Assembly: GCF_030348945.1 (NCBI RefSeq)
Contig: NZ_JAUCEN010000002.1
Span: forward strand, 3,596,001-3,660,000
Direction of reading: 5' to 3'
Origin: Peribacillus sp. ACCC06369
GTDB taxonomy: Bacteria > Bacillota > Bacilli > Bacillales > DSM-1321
Length of the DNA: 64,000 nt
Shown: piece after piece, positions 50,411 through 59,582 of the stretch
Layout of the letters: each line of letters begins with the position of its first letter
How positions within the stretch are numbered: position 1 is the first letter of the stretch
Program-made: the position numbers and the translations under genes
The notes under the pieces: generated by a model
Told to the model about the DNA's origin: nothing
The model's database searches: none
What the model saw: the letters and a program-made list of their open reading frames with translations, nothing else

Positions 50411-52162
50411 TCAATTCTCGCTATTGTCCTGGTTCTTGGAGTACAGGACTTTTACAATATCTGAAAAAAGCGGCGTCATGCTGGAACTGTTTTCCTTTGT
50501 TTCAAAACTTACGGTAACAAGAGCATATTTTGGATCTTTATATGGAAAGTAGCCCGCAAACCATTTATTGAGCTCTCCTTTTTTAATATTCGTCTGAGCT
50601 GTTCCAGACTTGCCAGCGACCTCCACAGGTAAATCTCTCAAAGAAGCCCCAGTCCCTTTCTCCTCCGTTACGACTTTCCTCAGAAGATGCTGCATCTTCA
50701 TCGTTGTATATGGAGACAGCGTTTCGCCGCCAATACTTTGATTGGGGAAATCGACTACGGTCGTACTATTGTTAAATTCGACCTTGGAAACGGCTTTGAC
50801 CTGTTCCTTCTTGCCACCGCGGGCAATCGTGGCCATCATATTCGCTATCGCGAGCGGTGTCGTTTGAACATCCTGCTGGCCAATGGCTGTTTTGGCAATC
50901 ATTTTGGGATCTTTTTTTAAGTCGTCATCATGCCAGACCTTCCCGGTTTGTTCATGATGCAACTGAGTAACTTCCGTGTGATAAACGTCCCCTTGCCAGC
51001 CCGTTTCGCCAACCAACCCTAACATTTTTGCATATTTATCCAAAAATTCGGGATCCTTCTCAGCTATTTCCTGGGACAATTCGGCAAATGTCCTGTTACA
51101 GCTTTGGGCAAAACTATTTTCAAAATTAAGTATGCCCAGTTCCCTCTGCTTATCCGTTTTGCCGTCAATCGTTAAATTACAATTAAATGTCCTTGTGGGA
51201 CTTGCCGCTTCATAATCGATGGCAGCTGCAGCCGTAACCGTTTTAAAGACGGAACCCGGCGTTTTTTGAGTCAACATCATATTGACGGCCCCTTCGCCAT
51301 TCGGATCTTTTATATTTAGCGCCGGACGTGATACCATGGCGACGATTTCACTTTTTTCGATATCGATGAGTACGAGACCGCCTTTTTTTATCCCGCGGTC
51401 ATCGACGAGCTTCTCCGCTTTTTCCTGAATTTCTTTATCTATCGTCGTCACGACTTTCACTGGGTAAAGAGGATTAGCAGGTTCTACGTATTTTACATCG
51501 ACACCGAACATGGGGCCCCCACTGGCGTCTACGTGAAATACGAGCTTTGATTCCCCAGCGGAAAGCAAGAACTCATCAAAGGTCCTTTGCAGTCCCGTAT
51601 TTCCTATTTTCGTTTCAGGAGATAAATTCATGTCCGGATAACGTTTTTTCTTTTCCGCATCCGATATATTCGTTGTGCCGATCAATTGGGCTGCAGGGGT
51701 TTGATCATGATATAATTTCTCGTTCACCGCAAAGACCCCGGGTATCTTCAATTGATTGATTGCCTTCGATTGGCTGGGCGTCAACTCTATCGGTTCATCT
51801 CCGCCAAATACGAATGGTTCATCCGCTTGTTCAATTGCTCGTTTCAGCTCCGCTTCCGATCTGCCTATGATCGAGGCAATTTCATCTATAGGCCATGTCA
51901 TTTTGTTCAAAAATGGAAATAGGACGAGTGTTGGGATTTCTTCATGTGCAAGTGGTTCCCCATTTCTGTCATAAAACTTTCCACGCCCATCATCAATCTT
52001 TAATATCTGTGAACGCTGATTCACACTTGCTTCTATCAGGTTCACATCATGCTTCGAAAAAGATTCTGTCGATACAAGTTGGATGTAGGCAAGCCTGCCA
52101 ATGAGCATCAGCATAAAAGTGGTCAAAAAAAGAGCCAGCAATCTCATTCGTTTCTTTTTCAT
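50411..52162 (-). CDS. pbpI: Penicillin-binding protein PbpI (class B)
   Basis: A 583-residue class B transpeptidase. N-terminal anchor (about 5-25), a non-catalytic dimerisation domain, and a transpeptidase domain with SxxK in GSVFKTVTA, SxN in QSCNRTF and KSGTAQ. In B. subtilis pbpI (yrrR) is a sporulation gene. The ATG at 52162 has GAGGTG, which lies in the arm of a hairpin (52169-52195). Followed by yrrS after 87 bp. Confidence 0.93.
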   Translation of the reverse strand: MKKKRMRLLALFLTTFMLMLIGRLAYIQLVSTESFSKHDVNLIEASVNQRSQILKIDDGRGKFYDRNGEPLAHEEIPTLVLFPFLNKMTWPIDEIASIIGRSEAELKRAIEQADEPFVFGGDEPIELTPSQSKAINQLKIPGVFAVNEKLYHDQTPAAQLIGTTNISDAEKKKRYPDMNLSPETKIGNTGLQRTFDEFLLSAGESKLVFHVDASGGPMFGVDVKYVEPANPLYPVKVVTTIDKEIQEKAEKLVDDRGIKKGGLVLIDIEKSEIVAMVSRPALNIKDPNGEGAVNMMLTQKTPGSVFKTVTAAAAIDYEAASPTRTFNCNLTIDGKTDKQRELGILNFENSFAQSCNRTFAELSQEIAEKDPEFLDKYAKMLGLVGETGWQGDVYHTEVTQLHHEQTGKVWHDDDLKKDPKMIAKTAIGQQDVQTTPLAIANMMATIARGGKKEQVKAVSKVEFNNSTTVVDFPNQSIGGETLSPYTTMKMQHLLRKVVTEEKGTGASLRDLPVEVAGKSGTAQTNIKKGELNKWFAGYFPYKDPKYALVTVSFETKENSSSMTPLFSDIVKVLYSKNQDNSEN

Positions 52163-52168
52163 AAAATA

Positions 52169-52195
52169 CACCTCGTAACCATTGTTGACGAGGTG
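52169..52195 (-). promoter_or_regulatory. Hairpin burying the pbpI ribosome-binding site
   Basis: CACCTCGT (52188-52195 read on the minus strand) and ACGAGGTG (52169-52176) are perfect 8-base complements; three more pairs (AAC/GTT) extend the stem. The GAGGTG ribosome-binding site is wholly in the 3' arm. No U-run follows, so it is not a terminator. Confidence 0.6.
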
Positions 52196-52246
52196 CGAAT
52201 TTTTAAACAATTATGAACAAATTTAACGCGGCGTTTTTCCGATATG

Positions 52247-52276
52247 AAAAGAGGATGCCCGTATGGACATCCTCTT
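52247..52276 (-). terminator. Terminator after greA
   Basis: AAGAGGATG and CATCCTCTT arms with extra G-C pairs, followed by TTTT on the minus strand; 11 bp past the greA stop. Confidence 0.8.
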
Positions 52277-52286
52277 AAGCCGTTAA

Positions 52287-52763
52287 TTAGCTGATGGATA
52301 CAATCTTGACGCTCATTTCGCCGCCAGGTGTCTGAATCGATACCTTATCGCCGACCCTTTTCCCTATTAAGCTTTTCGCGATTGGAGAATCATTTGATAT
52401 TTTCCCATCGAATGGGTCCGCTTCAACACTTCCTACGATGGAATATGTTTCTTCGTCACCATTTGGAAGTTCCACGAATGTTACCGTCTTTCCAAGTGAA
52501 ACTGTATCTGTATTCGAATCATTGCCTTCAATGATTTTTGCATTACGGATCATGTTTTCGATTGTTGTAATACGTCCTTCAACGAATGCCTGCTCTTCTT
52601 TTGCGGAATCGTACTCTGAGTTCTCGGAAAGGTCCCCAAAACTGCGGGCGATTTTAATTCTCTCCACAACTTCTTTACGTTTAACCGTTTTTAATTGTTC
52701 CAGTTCCTGTTCAAGCTTTAACTTACCTTCTTTAGTCATTGGATATTCTTTTTCGATTGCCAA
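52287..52763 (-). CDS. greA: Transcription elongation factor GreA
   Basis: A 158-residue factor that stimulates transcript cleavage by paused RNA polymerase. N-terminal coiled coil (about 10-75) with the acidic tip [16 protein letters not shown], and a C-terminal FKBP-like domain ending MSVKIVSIS. It starts at TTG with GGAG upstream. A promoter is at 52825-52853. Confidence 0.97.
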   Translation of the reverse strand: MAIEKEYPMTKEGKLKLEQELEQLKTVKRKEVVERIKIARSFGDLSENSEYDSAKEEQAFVEGRITTIENMIRNAKIIEGNDSNTDTVSLGKTVTFVELPNGDEETYSIVGSVEADPFDGKISNDSPIAKSLIGKRVGDKVSIQTPGGEMSVKIVSIS

Positions 52764-52824
52764 AACCCTTCACTCCTTCTAATTCTTTACAGCAAGCTTT
52801 CGCTGTGACAAGTTTATGTAGTAT

Positions 52825-52853
52825 ATAATGCTTAACTCTAAAACTCGAGTCAA
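52825..52853 (-). promoter_or_regulatory. Candidate greA promoter
   Basis: TTGACT, 17 bases and CATTAT on the minus strand, 62 bp before the start. Confidence 0.5.
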
Positions 52854-52892
52854 AATATATATTTGCACGACTTAAAAAGTACGCGCATTTAT

Positions 52893-52947
52893 ACTAAGGA
52901 ACAACTCGGTCCTTAGTATATAAACCGACTGCGGTGGCAGCCGGTTC
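52893..52947. other. Two adjacent hairpins between udk and greA
   Basis: ATACTAAGGA (with complement, 52891-52920) makes a perfect 10-base stem; directly after it AACCG-ACTGC pairs with GCAG-CCGGTT (52924-52947). Neither has a U-run on the minus strand. They may form the 3' end of the udk transcript or a leader. The remaining spacer 52764-53067 holds only the greA promoter. Confidence 0.45.
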
Positions 52948-53067
52948 GTTCTGTATCAAGAATAGAGTATTGCGTTTTCCAGCATTTGTCCAGTCTTTCC
53001 CAATAAATAAATGGGATTATTTAAAAAACGGAGGAAAATGGCACCTATCATTATTTATGCTATGTTA

Positions 53068-53706
53068 TTACAAAAAAGACTTTTGTTCAAGGATTGTTTG
53101 AATTTTTGTCACCATAAGGTCAATCGCCACATGGTTCTGACCGCCTTCTGGAATGATGATGTCGGCATAACGCTTCGTCGGTTCTATGAACTGATTATGC
53201 ATCGGGCGAACGACACTGATGTATTGCTCGATGACTGAATCTATGGAACGTCCACGTTCTTTAATATCACGGGTCATCCGACGGAGTATCCGCAAGTCTG
53301 CGTCTGTATCAACATATAGTTTCATATCCATCAGGTCTCGAAGGCGCTCATCTTCCAGTACAAGGATCCCTTCAAGGATGATGACATCCTGCGGCTCAAC
53401 TGTGATGACTTCTTCCGAACGTGTATGGATCGAATAATCATAAACTGGTTTTTCTATCGTTTCATAACGCAGCAATGCGTTAAGGTGATCGATCAACAAA
53501 TCATTATCAAATGCCAGCGGATGATCATAGTTCGTTTTCAACCGCTCTTCGAAAGGCAGATGACTTTGATCTTTATAGTAATAATCTTGTTCGATCATCA
53601 AGATCGAATGTCCTTGAAAGAATTCAAAAATGGAACGGGTAACACTTGTTTTACCTGATCCCGACCCTCCGGTAACTCCGATGACCACTGGTTTCTTCCT
53701 TGTCAT
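53068..53706 (-). CDS. udk: Uridine kinase
   Basis: A 212-residue P-loop kinase (uridine/cytidine to UMP/CMP). [12 protein letters not shown] is the P-loop; [25 protein letters not shown] carries the substrate Asp and is best read as residues 38-62. AAGGAG precedes the ATG. It lies one base below the trhP2 stop. Confidence 0.96.
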   Translation of the reverse strand: MTRKKPVVIGVTGGSGSGKTSVTRSIFEFFQGHSILMIEQDYYYKDQSHLPFEERLKTNYDHPLAFDNDLLIDHLNALLRYETIEKPVYDYSIHTRSEEVITVEPQDVIILEGILVLEDERLRDLMDMKLYVDTDADLRILRRMTRDIKERGRSIDSVIEQYISVVRPMHNQFIEPTKRYADIIIPEGGQNHVAIDLMVTKIQTILEQKSFL

Positions 53707-53707
53707 G

Positions 53708-54979
53708 TCAATTCTCCTTCCGCATCATATTGTTCACATATACTTGATTATCTACTTGAATGCGGACAATTTGAAGCGGATGGCGGGCTGCCTCCAGCTC
53801 CTTACCTGACTCATCCCAGATCGTACCGATTTTTTGAGTGAAGTTTTCGATTTCCGGTCCAAAAAACTCCACCTCATCTCCAGGCTTGAAGAAGTTACGT
53901 TGCTGCATGGTGGCGATTTGAGTTTCCTCGTTGTAATCAAGCACCAAACCAGCGAAGTCGAAGCGAGTCTTTACGGTATGATTCCCGAACATTTGCTGTT
54001 TATACCCAGGAATTTCCCCTTCCATGAACGATGATGCCGTCTCACGGTTCGCACACTTATCAAGCTCCTCCAGCCATTCTTGTTTAATCCTGAAATTGTC
54101 AGGATCGGCACAATACGCATCAATCACCTTACGATAAACGCTGACAACTGTAGCAATATAATGAATGGACTTCATTCTTCCTTCGACTTTTAAGCTATCT
54201 ATGCCAATTTCAATCATGCCTGGCAAGGATTCTATCAGCTTCAGGTCTTTTGGACTCATTGCGAATGGAGCATCTTCTTTATCGAATAATTCCTTTTCCC
54301 CGTCTTGATCCAACTCATATAAATCGTAATCCCAACGGCAAGACTGACAGCAGCCGCCGCGATTCGAATCCCGCGCCGTCATATGGTTCGAAAGGGTGCA
54401 GCGTCCCGAATAGGCAATGCACATGGCCCCGTGAACGAAAGCCTCGATTTCGATATCGACCTTCTCCTTCATCTCACGGATTTCATCAGCACTCGTCTCA
54501 CGGGCCAAAACAACCCGCTCCAAGCCTTCCTCTTTCCAATACTGAACAGCCTTCCAGTTCGATAGCGATTGCTGCGTGCTTAAATGGATTTCGACGTTCG
54601 GAGCGACCCGTTTACACGTTTCGATGATTAATGGATCGGCGACGATGATACCATGAACTCCAGCCTCCTGAAGGCCTTCCAGGTATTCATCCAGACCATC
54701 GATATTTTCATTATGTGCGAAGATATTGGTTGTTACATATACTTTAGCGCCATATTTTTTAGCGAATTCGACGCCTTCCTGCATTTCCTCAAACGTGAAG
54801 TTGCCGGCATTGGAACGAAGGCCATATTCCTGACCGCCAATGAACACGGCATCCGCACCGTAATGGACGGCAATTTTTAATTTTTCCAGGTTGCCAGCCG
54901 GAGCCAGCAATTCCGGTTTTTTTACAATGACTCTCTTTCCATCAACGATCTTGGAAATTTTATCAGCAATAGCATTCAA
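53708..54979 (-). CDS. trhP2: tRNA 5-hydroxyuridine protein TrhP2 (peptidase U32 family)
   Basis: A 423-residue U32-family protein; the family is named after peptidases, but these members hydroxylate U34 of tRNA using prephenate. The signature [16 protein letters not shown] and the cysteine set CCQSC are present, compatible with an iron-sulfur cluster. Start TTG with GAGGAGG. It follows trhP1 by 32 bp. Confidence 0.93.
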   Translation of the reverse strand: MNAIADKISKIVDGKRVIVKKPELLAPAGNLEKLKIAVHYGADAVFIGGQEYGLRSNAGNFTFEEMQEGVEFAKKYGAKVYVTTNIFAHNENIDGLDEYLEGLQEAGVHGIIVADPLIIETCKRVAPNVEIHLSTQQSLSNWKAVQYWKEEGLERVVLARETSADEIREMKEKVDIEIEAFVHGAMCIAYSGRCTLSNHMTARDSNRGGCCQSCRWDYDLYELDQDGEKELFDKEDAPFAMSPKDLKLIESLPGMIEIGIDSLKVEGRMKSIHYIATVVSVYRKVIDAYCADPDNFRIKQEWLEELDKCANRETASSFMEGEIPGYKQQMFGNHTVKTRFDFAGLVLDYNEETQIATMQQRNFFKPGDEVEFFGPEIENFTQKIGTIWDESGKELEAARHPLQIVRIQVDNQVYVNNMMRKEN

Positions 54980-55011
54980 GGCTATTCCTCCTCTTTCTCT
55001 TACCCTTTTCT

Positions 55012-55941
55012 TTAATAAACCGATTCCTTAAAGAAGAATCCTGTATCCAACTCACGGCTATCCGGCTGAACCGCTTTTACTTTTTCAAAAAGTTCCGTTT
55101 TCAAATCATCATAACGTTCAGGGTCTTCTGCACAAACGTCAATCGCTTCCCGATACAACATTGTCATTTCGTTGATATATTCCGGTGTTTGTAATACCCC
55201 TTCGATTTTTAGGGAATCAATTTCCGCTTCAATCAATTCCTGAAGTTCATCGATCATGCACATATCATTCGGACTCATGATATGTGTACCATTTTCATCT
55301 TCATAAATCGGGTATTTATTTTCACGTTCCTTATCATGCAAGAACATATTTCTATGTTCCTTCCGATTTTCCACTTCCAATGCCTTGCCTTGGTATTCAA
55401 AGTAATTACCAAGAAGCGTCCGCTTGGATTGGAACATGCATGTCATGCCGTGCACTTGCACTTCAATCTCCACTTCGGCATTTTCCTTCATTTCCACTAT
55501 CTCGTCCAGACTTATCTCACGGGCAGCCACGGCACGGACAGCACCCCGTTTCCCCCAATAATTACATGTGTACCAGTTCGTTACCGTCATCTCTGTATTC
55601 CAGTGCAGGGGCATATCAGGGGCCACGGCACGGACAGCCATTAAGACAGCTGGATCACCGAATATGATCCGGTCAGCACCAGCCTGCTTAAGGAATGTGA
55701 CATACCCTTCAAGCTCGTCCACTTTTTCATTATGAAAAATGGCGTTCATGGATACATATACTTTCTTGCCTGCGGCATGTGCAAGCTCAATCGCCTTCTT
55801 GACGTCTTCACGTTTGAACTCCCCTGCCAGCCTAAGCGCATAACGTTGTTCGCCAATGACGAAGGCATCAGCTCCAGCATCGATAAGTTCTTTTATATGA
55901 TCGACACTTGTCGGAGTCACGAGTAATTCAGGCTTTTTCAT
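55012..55941 (-). CDS. trhP1: tRNA 5-hydroxyuridine protein TrhP1 (peptidase U32 family)
   Basis: A 309-residue U32-family partner of TrhP2, shorter and with the related signature EVQVHGMTCMFQSKRT. ATG at 55941 has GAGGTG 7 bases upstream and gives the same length as B. subtilis YrrN. The start lies within the end of trmR. Confidence 0.92.
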   Translation of the reverse strand: MKKPELLVTPTSVDHIKELIDAGADAFVIGEQRYALRLAGEFKREDVKKAIELAHAAGKKVYVSMNAIFHNEKVDELEGYVTFLKQAGADRIIFGDPAVLMAVRAVAPDMPLHWNTEMTVTNWYTCNYWGKRGAVRAVAAREISLDEIVEMKENAEVEIEVQVHGMTCMFQSKRTLLGNYFEYQGKALEVENRKEHRNMFLHDKERENKYPIYEDENGTHIMSPNDMCMIDELQELIEAEIDSLKIEGVLQTPEYINEMTMLYREAIDVCAEDPERYDDLKTELFEKVKAVQPDSRELDTGFFFKESVY

Positions 55942-56593
55942 TTTTGTCACCTCTATGTTTACTTATGGCCACACCATCACCAATCGGCAAAATTACCGTA
56001 TCGAAATGAGGATGGTCATGTAACCAGATGTTAAAGTCTCTGATTTTTTTGATGAGAGCTCGCTTTCGTCTCGTCATTTCCATTTCTTCAATGTTTTCGG
56101 CAACCAAGCCTTTAAATAAAACATTATCAGTAATGATAATGCCAGCATCAGCAAGGAATGGTTCAAACAGTTCAAAGAATCGCTTGTACTGCCCTTTAGC
56201 TGCATCAACAAAGATGATATCAAACGGACCATGTTCCATGACTTTCGGTCCTGCTTCAAGGGCATCCCCTTCAATGAGGGTAATCCTTTCCGAAAGCCCA
56301 GCCCTCTTGATATTAGCTCTTGCCTGCTCAATGCGGGCTTCATTCCGTTCAAGTGTGACGATTTTAGCCTCCGGAAGGGTCTCAGCCATCCTTATGGCCG
56401 AATAGCCAATCGCCGAACCAACCTCCAATATCGCCTTAGGCTGGTGGAGCCTTAAAATCTGAAGCAGCACCTCAATGCCTTCTGGCTCCATGATCGGCAC
56501 ATTATTTTCCATTGCAAAATCTTCCAACTCCTTAATCAAACCCGTACGCTCCGGAATTAAGGAATGAAGATATTGTTCTATTTTTCCGTTCAA
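55928..56593 (-). CDS. trmR: tRNA 5-hydroxyuridine methyltransferase TrmR
   Basis: A 221-residue O-methyltransferase of the COMT-like family; motif I AILEVGSAIGYSAI, metal/catalytic IFVDAAKGQYKRFFE and ITDNVL. In B. subtilis TrmR (YrrM) methylates ho5U34 to mo5U34, the step after TrhP1/P2, and the operon layout fits this. Start TTG with GGAGG 8 bases upstream. Confidence 0.93.
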   Translation of the reverse strand: MNGKIEQYLHSLIPERTGLIKELEDFAMENNVPIMEPEGIEVLLQILRLHQPKAILEVGSAIGYSAIRMAETLPEAKIVTLERNEARIEQARANIKRAGLSERITLIEGDALEAGPKVMEHGPFDIIFVDAAKGQYKRFFELFEPFLADAGIIITDNVLFKGLVAENIEEMEMTRRKRALIKKIRDFNIWLHDHPHFDTVILPIGDGVAISKHRGDKNEKA

Positions 56594-56741
56594 AACGTTT
56601 CCTCCAATTATAAGAAAAACGAAAGCGCTTGGTCAGTGCATGAAGAAATTGATCGGTCAAAAACTATTGCCTACAATTTTTCACAAGGAGCTGAAACAAG
56701 TATGCTTGACGATCTACATTTCCTTATCTTTCAAAATAAAA

Positions 56742-56757
56742 CCCGGCATTCGCCGAG
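56742..56757 (-). terminator. Weak terminator between mltG and trmR
   Basis: CCCGGC and GCCGAG arms, 4-base loop, then TTTTATTTT on the minus strand, about 105 bp past the mltG stop. The rest of the 56594-56863 spacer shows only short chance ORFs. Confidence 0.5.
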
Positions 56758-56863
56758 TTACGTCACCGATAAAAATCGGATCTAAAATTCACTTGTACTA
56801 TTCTATCATAAAAACAAGGGGAAAGTAATATCCCTCCCCCCTCAGTCGCATTGCATTTTTTAT

Positions 56864-58000
56864 TTATTTATTGGAAATATGCTCTGCCTTTTTGTTATTG
56901 TGGTCATCCAAGGTTTTGGAGTACAGGACTTCCCCTTCAGGTGTTGCCAAAAAGTATAGGAAATCCGTTTTCTCAGGTTTCAATACCGCATCGATCGATG
57001 TCGTTCCGGCATTGGCAATCGGTCCTGGCGGCAGCCCCTTGTTCTTATACGTATTATAAGGGGATTTCACCTCAAGGTCTTTGTAATATACCCTGCTCTT
57101 ATGTGAACCTTTTGCATACAAAACAGTCGGATCCGTTTGAAGCGGCATATCTTCCTCGATACGATTGTAAAAGACGGAAGCTATCTTTCCGCGATCGACT
57201 TGTGCCGTCGCTTCCTCTTCGACAAGCGAAGCGAAGGTCAGCATCTCGTGTACGGAATAATCGTTTTTGTCCATCTGGGTCTCGTATGCCTGTAATGTCT
57301 CTTCCGTTTTCTTCAGCATCTCGATGACTATGGATTCCATGGTCGGCTTTTCCTCATAAAAGTCATAAGTAGCTGGGAAAAGGTACCCTTCAAGCGGATA
57401 TAATACCTTTTCATTTTCAATCTCCGACGTCAAGAGCTCCGGAAATCTCTCTTGCATGGACTTGACGAATTTCTTATCATTCAATACCTTAAAGACCTTT
57501 TTCGGATCTTCACCGGTCTTCACTGCGATGATATCGGCAATTTGGATAAGCTGCTTTCCTTCAGGAATGGTTATCTTCAATGCAGCTTCTTTCATGAGTT
57601 TCCCGGTTTTGATGCTAGTGACAATATCTTCAATTGGCATCGAAGGCGATAATTTATACTCACCTGCCTGAAAACCGGATTCATTGCGGAACTTAATGTA
57701 ATATTTGAATACACGTGCGTCCTTGATTATTCCCTGTTCTTCTAGCAGTGTTGAAATTCCATTCACGGAAGAACCGATTGGGATTTTCACTTTCTTGATG
57801 GTATCATCATCAGGATCGACTGGTTTCATGGCTGAGTTGATATACAAAAAGCCCACAAGACCTACTATCCCAATTAGTACAATAAGCGAAGCTATCGTAA
57901 TCATGATGATTTTACGAACCAGCCTGGCTTCTCCTTGCTGTTCTAACAATTTCATACGGATTTGTTCCTTTTTAGATAAATTTTTATCTTTTTCATCCAT
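56864..58000 (-). CDS. mltG: Endolytic transglycosylase MltG
   Basis: A 378-residue YceG-like protein that cuts nascent glycan strands. One membrane anchor (about 31-52), a LysM-like region and a catalytic domain with the glutamate in FASLVEEEATAQ; NTYKNKGLPPGPIANAG is the family motif. I take the ATG at 58000, seven bases after GGGGG. Confidence 0.93.
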   Translation of the reverse strand: MDEKDKNLSKKEQIRMKLLEQQGEARLVRKIIMITIASLIVLIGIVGLVGFLYINSAMKPVDPDDDTIKKVKIPIGSSVNGISTLLEEQGIIKDARVFKYYIKFRNESGFQAGEYKLSPSMPIEDIVTSIKTGKLMKEAALKITIPEGKQLIQIADIIAVKTGEDPKKVFKVLNDKKFVKSMQERFPELLTSEIENEKVLYPLEGYLFPATYDFYEEKPTMESIVIEMLKKTEETLQAYETQMDKNDYSVHEMLTFASLVEEEATAQVDRGKIASVFYNRIEEDMPLQTDPTVLYAKGSHKSRVYYKDLEVKSPYNTYKNKGLPPGPIANAGTTSIDAVLKPEKTDFLYFLATPEGEVLYSKTLDDHNNKKAEHISNK

Positions 58001-58304
58001 TTTCATTCCCCCTGCAAACTCACACCAACTACAGAATGGTTTCTCGATGATGCTTTCTCTAATTAAACTTTGCTTCGAACATTATACTAAAATCAACAAA
58101 TAATTACATGGTTTTTGCAAAACTACATTCATTACTACTCTATTTATGGCAAAAAAGCACTAGTTTTGTCAATATTCAGGTATTATTTAATAGAAAAAGC
58201 CCTTAAATTTGTTTCCCTGCATGTGTTAGGCATTTCAGTCAATGACAGGAATATCATGTAACGATGCCATTATTAATTTTTAGATGAAGGAAGGTGTGAA
58301 GGAG
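58001..58304. other. Spacer without a recognised gene
   Basis: Upstream of mltG on the minus strand there is a perfect TTGACA (58167-58172) and a TATAAT (58081-58086), but they are not spaced as one promoter. No other element recognised. Confidence 0.4.
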
Positions 58305-58460
58305 TTGGATAATTCTTATTTTGTAGGTTGGGGGACATTGGCACTCATTAACGCAGGACTTGCTCAAGGTAAAAATAGAACGGGGCTGAATTGGTTCTTG
58401 CTCTCATTATTTTTGGGTCCGCTCGCTACTTTTATTCTTTTATTCGCAGAGAAAAGATAA
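58305..58460 (+). CDS. Small membrane protein of 51 codons, unknown
   Basis: MDNSYFVGWGTLALINAGLA, a KNRTGLNW loop and a second membrane segment (FLLSLFLGPLATFILLF). Start probably TTG at 58305, with AAGGAAGG upstream; an in-frame ATG at 58284 lacks a ribosome-binding site. It is followed by a strong terminator. No family recognised. Confidence 0.6.
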   Translation: MDNSYFVGWGTLALINAGLAQGKNRTGLNWFLLSLFLGPLATFILLFAEKR

Positions 58461-58481
58461 GGGTTTACTGGTACATAAATG

Positions 58482-58513
58482 AAAAAACCGACCTCGATCG
58501 AGGTCGGTTTTTT
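58482..58513. terminator. Perfect palindromic terminator
   Basis: A 32-base perfect palindrome with A6 and T6 ends, shared by the convergent 58305 gene and yrzB. Confidence 0.88.
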
Positions 58514-58519
58514 CTGATA

Positions 58520-58810
58520 TTATTCTTCTTCAGCTTCTTCTTGGTCAAGGAATGTATTTAACATTTCTTCGACTAGATCCCATTCTTCTTCTGTTTCGAT
58601 GGGTGTAAGTTCACCATCTTTATTATCTTCGCTTGGTACGAATGATGAAGCGTGGATTTCAATTTCTTCCTCTTCATCTTCTGCAGACATCGGATAGTAA
58701 AGTACATAAGATTTGTTGAATTTATCTGAGTCGAATGTGAAAAGGATTTCGCAAAGCTGCTCGTTTCCGTTTTCATCTACTACTGTAATGTTGTTTTCGC
58801 CGTGTTCCAT
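58520..58810 (-). CDS. yrzB: YrzB family protein (DUF1292)
   Basis: A 96-residue very acidic soluble protein; [19 protein letters not shown] and YVLYYP are the DUF1292 core. AGGTG precedes the ATG. Last gene of ireB-ruvX-yrzB. Function unknown. Confidence 0.92.
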   Translation of the reverse strand: MEHGENNITVVDENGNEQLCEILFTFDSDKFNKSYVLYYPMSAEDEEEEIEIHASSFVPSEDNKDGELTPIETEEEWDLVEEMLNTFLDQEEAEEE

Positions 58811-58821
58811 TTGTATTCACC

Positions 58822-59247
58822 TCATATTGAATTTGTTTGTCTGTCCAAGAATCCTTGCAGAATCATGACAGCAGCCATTTTATCAATGACTTTCTTGCGT
58901 TTGCTTCGGCTCACGTCCGCCTCAAGAAGGACACGTTCAGCCGCCATAGTTGTCAACCGTTCATCCCAGAGAAACACCGGCAGCTTGAATTTTTTTTCTA
59001 ATCGTTTAGCGAAATCTTGACTGATCTCGCCTCGCGGTCCAACAGTACCATTCATATTTTTAGGTAAACCCAGGACAATTTTAGAAACTTCATGCTCTTT
59101 TATAATTTCATTGAGACGTTTAAAGCCGAAGTCATTTCCAGCTTCGTTAATTTTGATCGTTTCCAATCCTTGTGCAGTCCAACCCATCGCGTCACTCACG
59201 GCAACGCCGATGGTTTTTGAACCTAAATCAAGTCCCATTGTGCGCAT
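58822..59247 (-). CDS. ruvX: Holliday-junction resolvase-like protein RuvX (YqgF family)
   Basis: A 141-residue RNase H-fold nuclease: [27 protein letters not shown] and WDERLTT carry the acidic active site. Family members act in 16S rRNA 5'-end processing or junction resolution. Start overlaps the ireB stop as TAATG. Confidence 0.94.
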   Translation of the reverse strand: MRTMGLDLGSKTIGVAVSDAMGWTAQGLETIKINEAGNDFGFKRLNEIIKEHEVSKIVLGLPKNMNGTVGPRGEISQDFAKRLEKKFKLPVFLWDERLTTMAAERVLLEADVSRSKRKKVIDKMAAVMILQGFLDRQTNSI

Positions 59248-59516
59248 TAGTATTCCTCTCGATGATTCTTAAGATACGACTTAACCAATTCTTCGATGAT
59301 TTCATCGCGTTCAAGCTTACGAATAATGTTCCGAGCGTCCATATGGCGCGGGATGTAGGCCGGGTCACCAGATAATAGATAACCGACAATTTGGTTGATC
59401 GGGTTATAACCTTTTTCCTGAAGAGCAACATAAACTTGAGACAATACTTCTTGTACATCTCTTTCGAATGGTTCTTCGGGAAAATTAAATTTCATCGTTT
59501 TATCAAAGGAACTCAT
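59247..59516 (-). CDS. ireB: IreB family regulatory phosphoprotein (YrzL)
   Basis: An 89-residue protein, [20 protein letters not shown], then [13 protein letters not shown] and REEY-type tail. IreB is phosphorylated on threonine by the PASTA kinase in enterococci; the DKTMKF stretch holds a candidate threonine. Two ATGs two codons apart are possible; I take the inner one to match homologues. Confidence 0.92.
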   Translation of the reverse strand: MSSFDKTMKFNFPEEPFERDVQEVLSQVYVALQEKGYNPINQIVGYLLSGDPAYIPRHMDARNIIRKLERDEIIEELVKSYLKNHREEY

Positions 59517-59582
59517 TAACATGCACCTCTCCTCAGCGTCCAGAATCCACTATTACCTACATTGTACAACACTTTTCATTGA

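Noticed and set aside
53011..53238. Plus-strand ORF of 75 codons over the udk end
   Set aside because: No ribosome-binding site and most of it is the shadow of udk.
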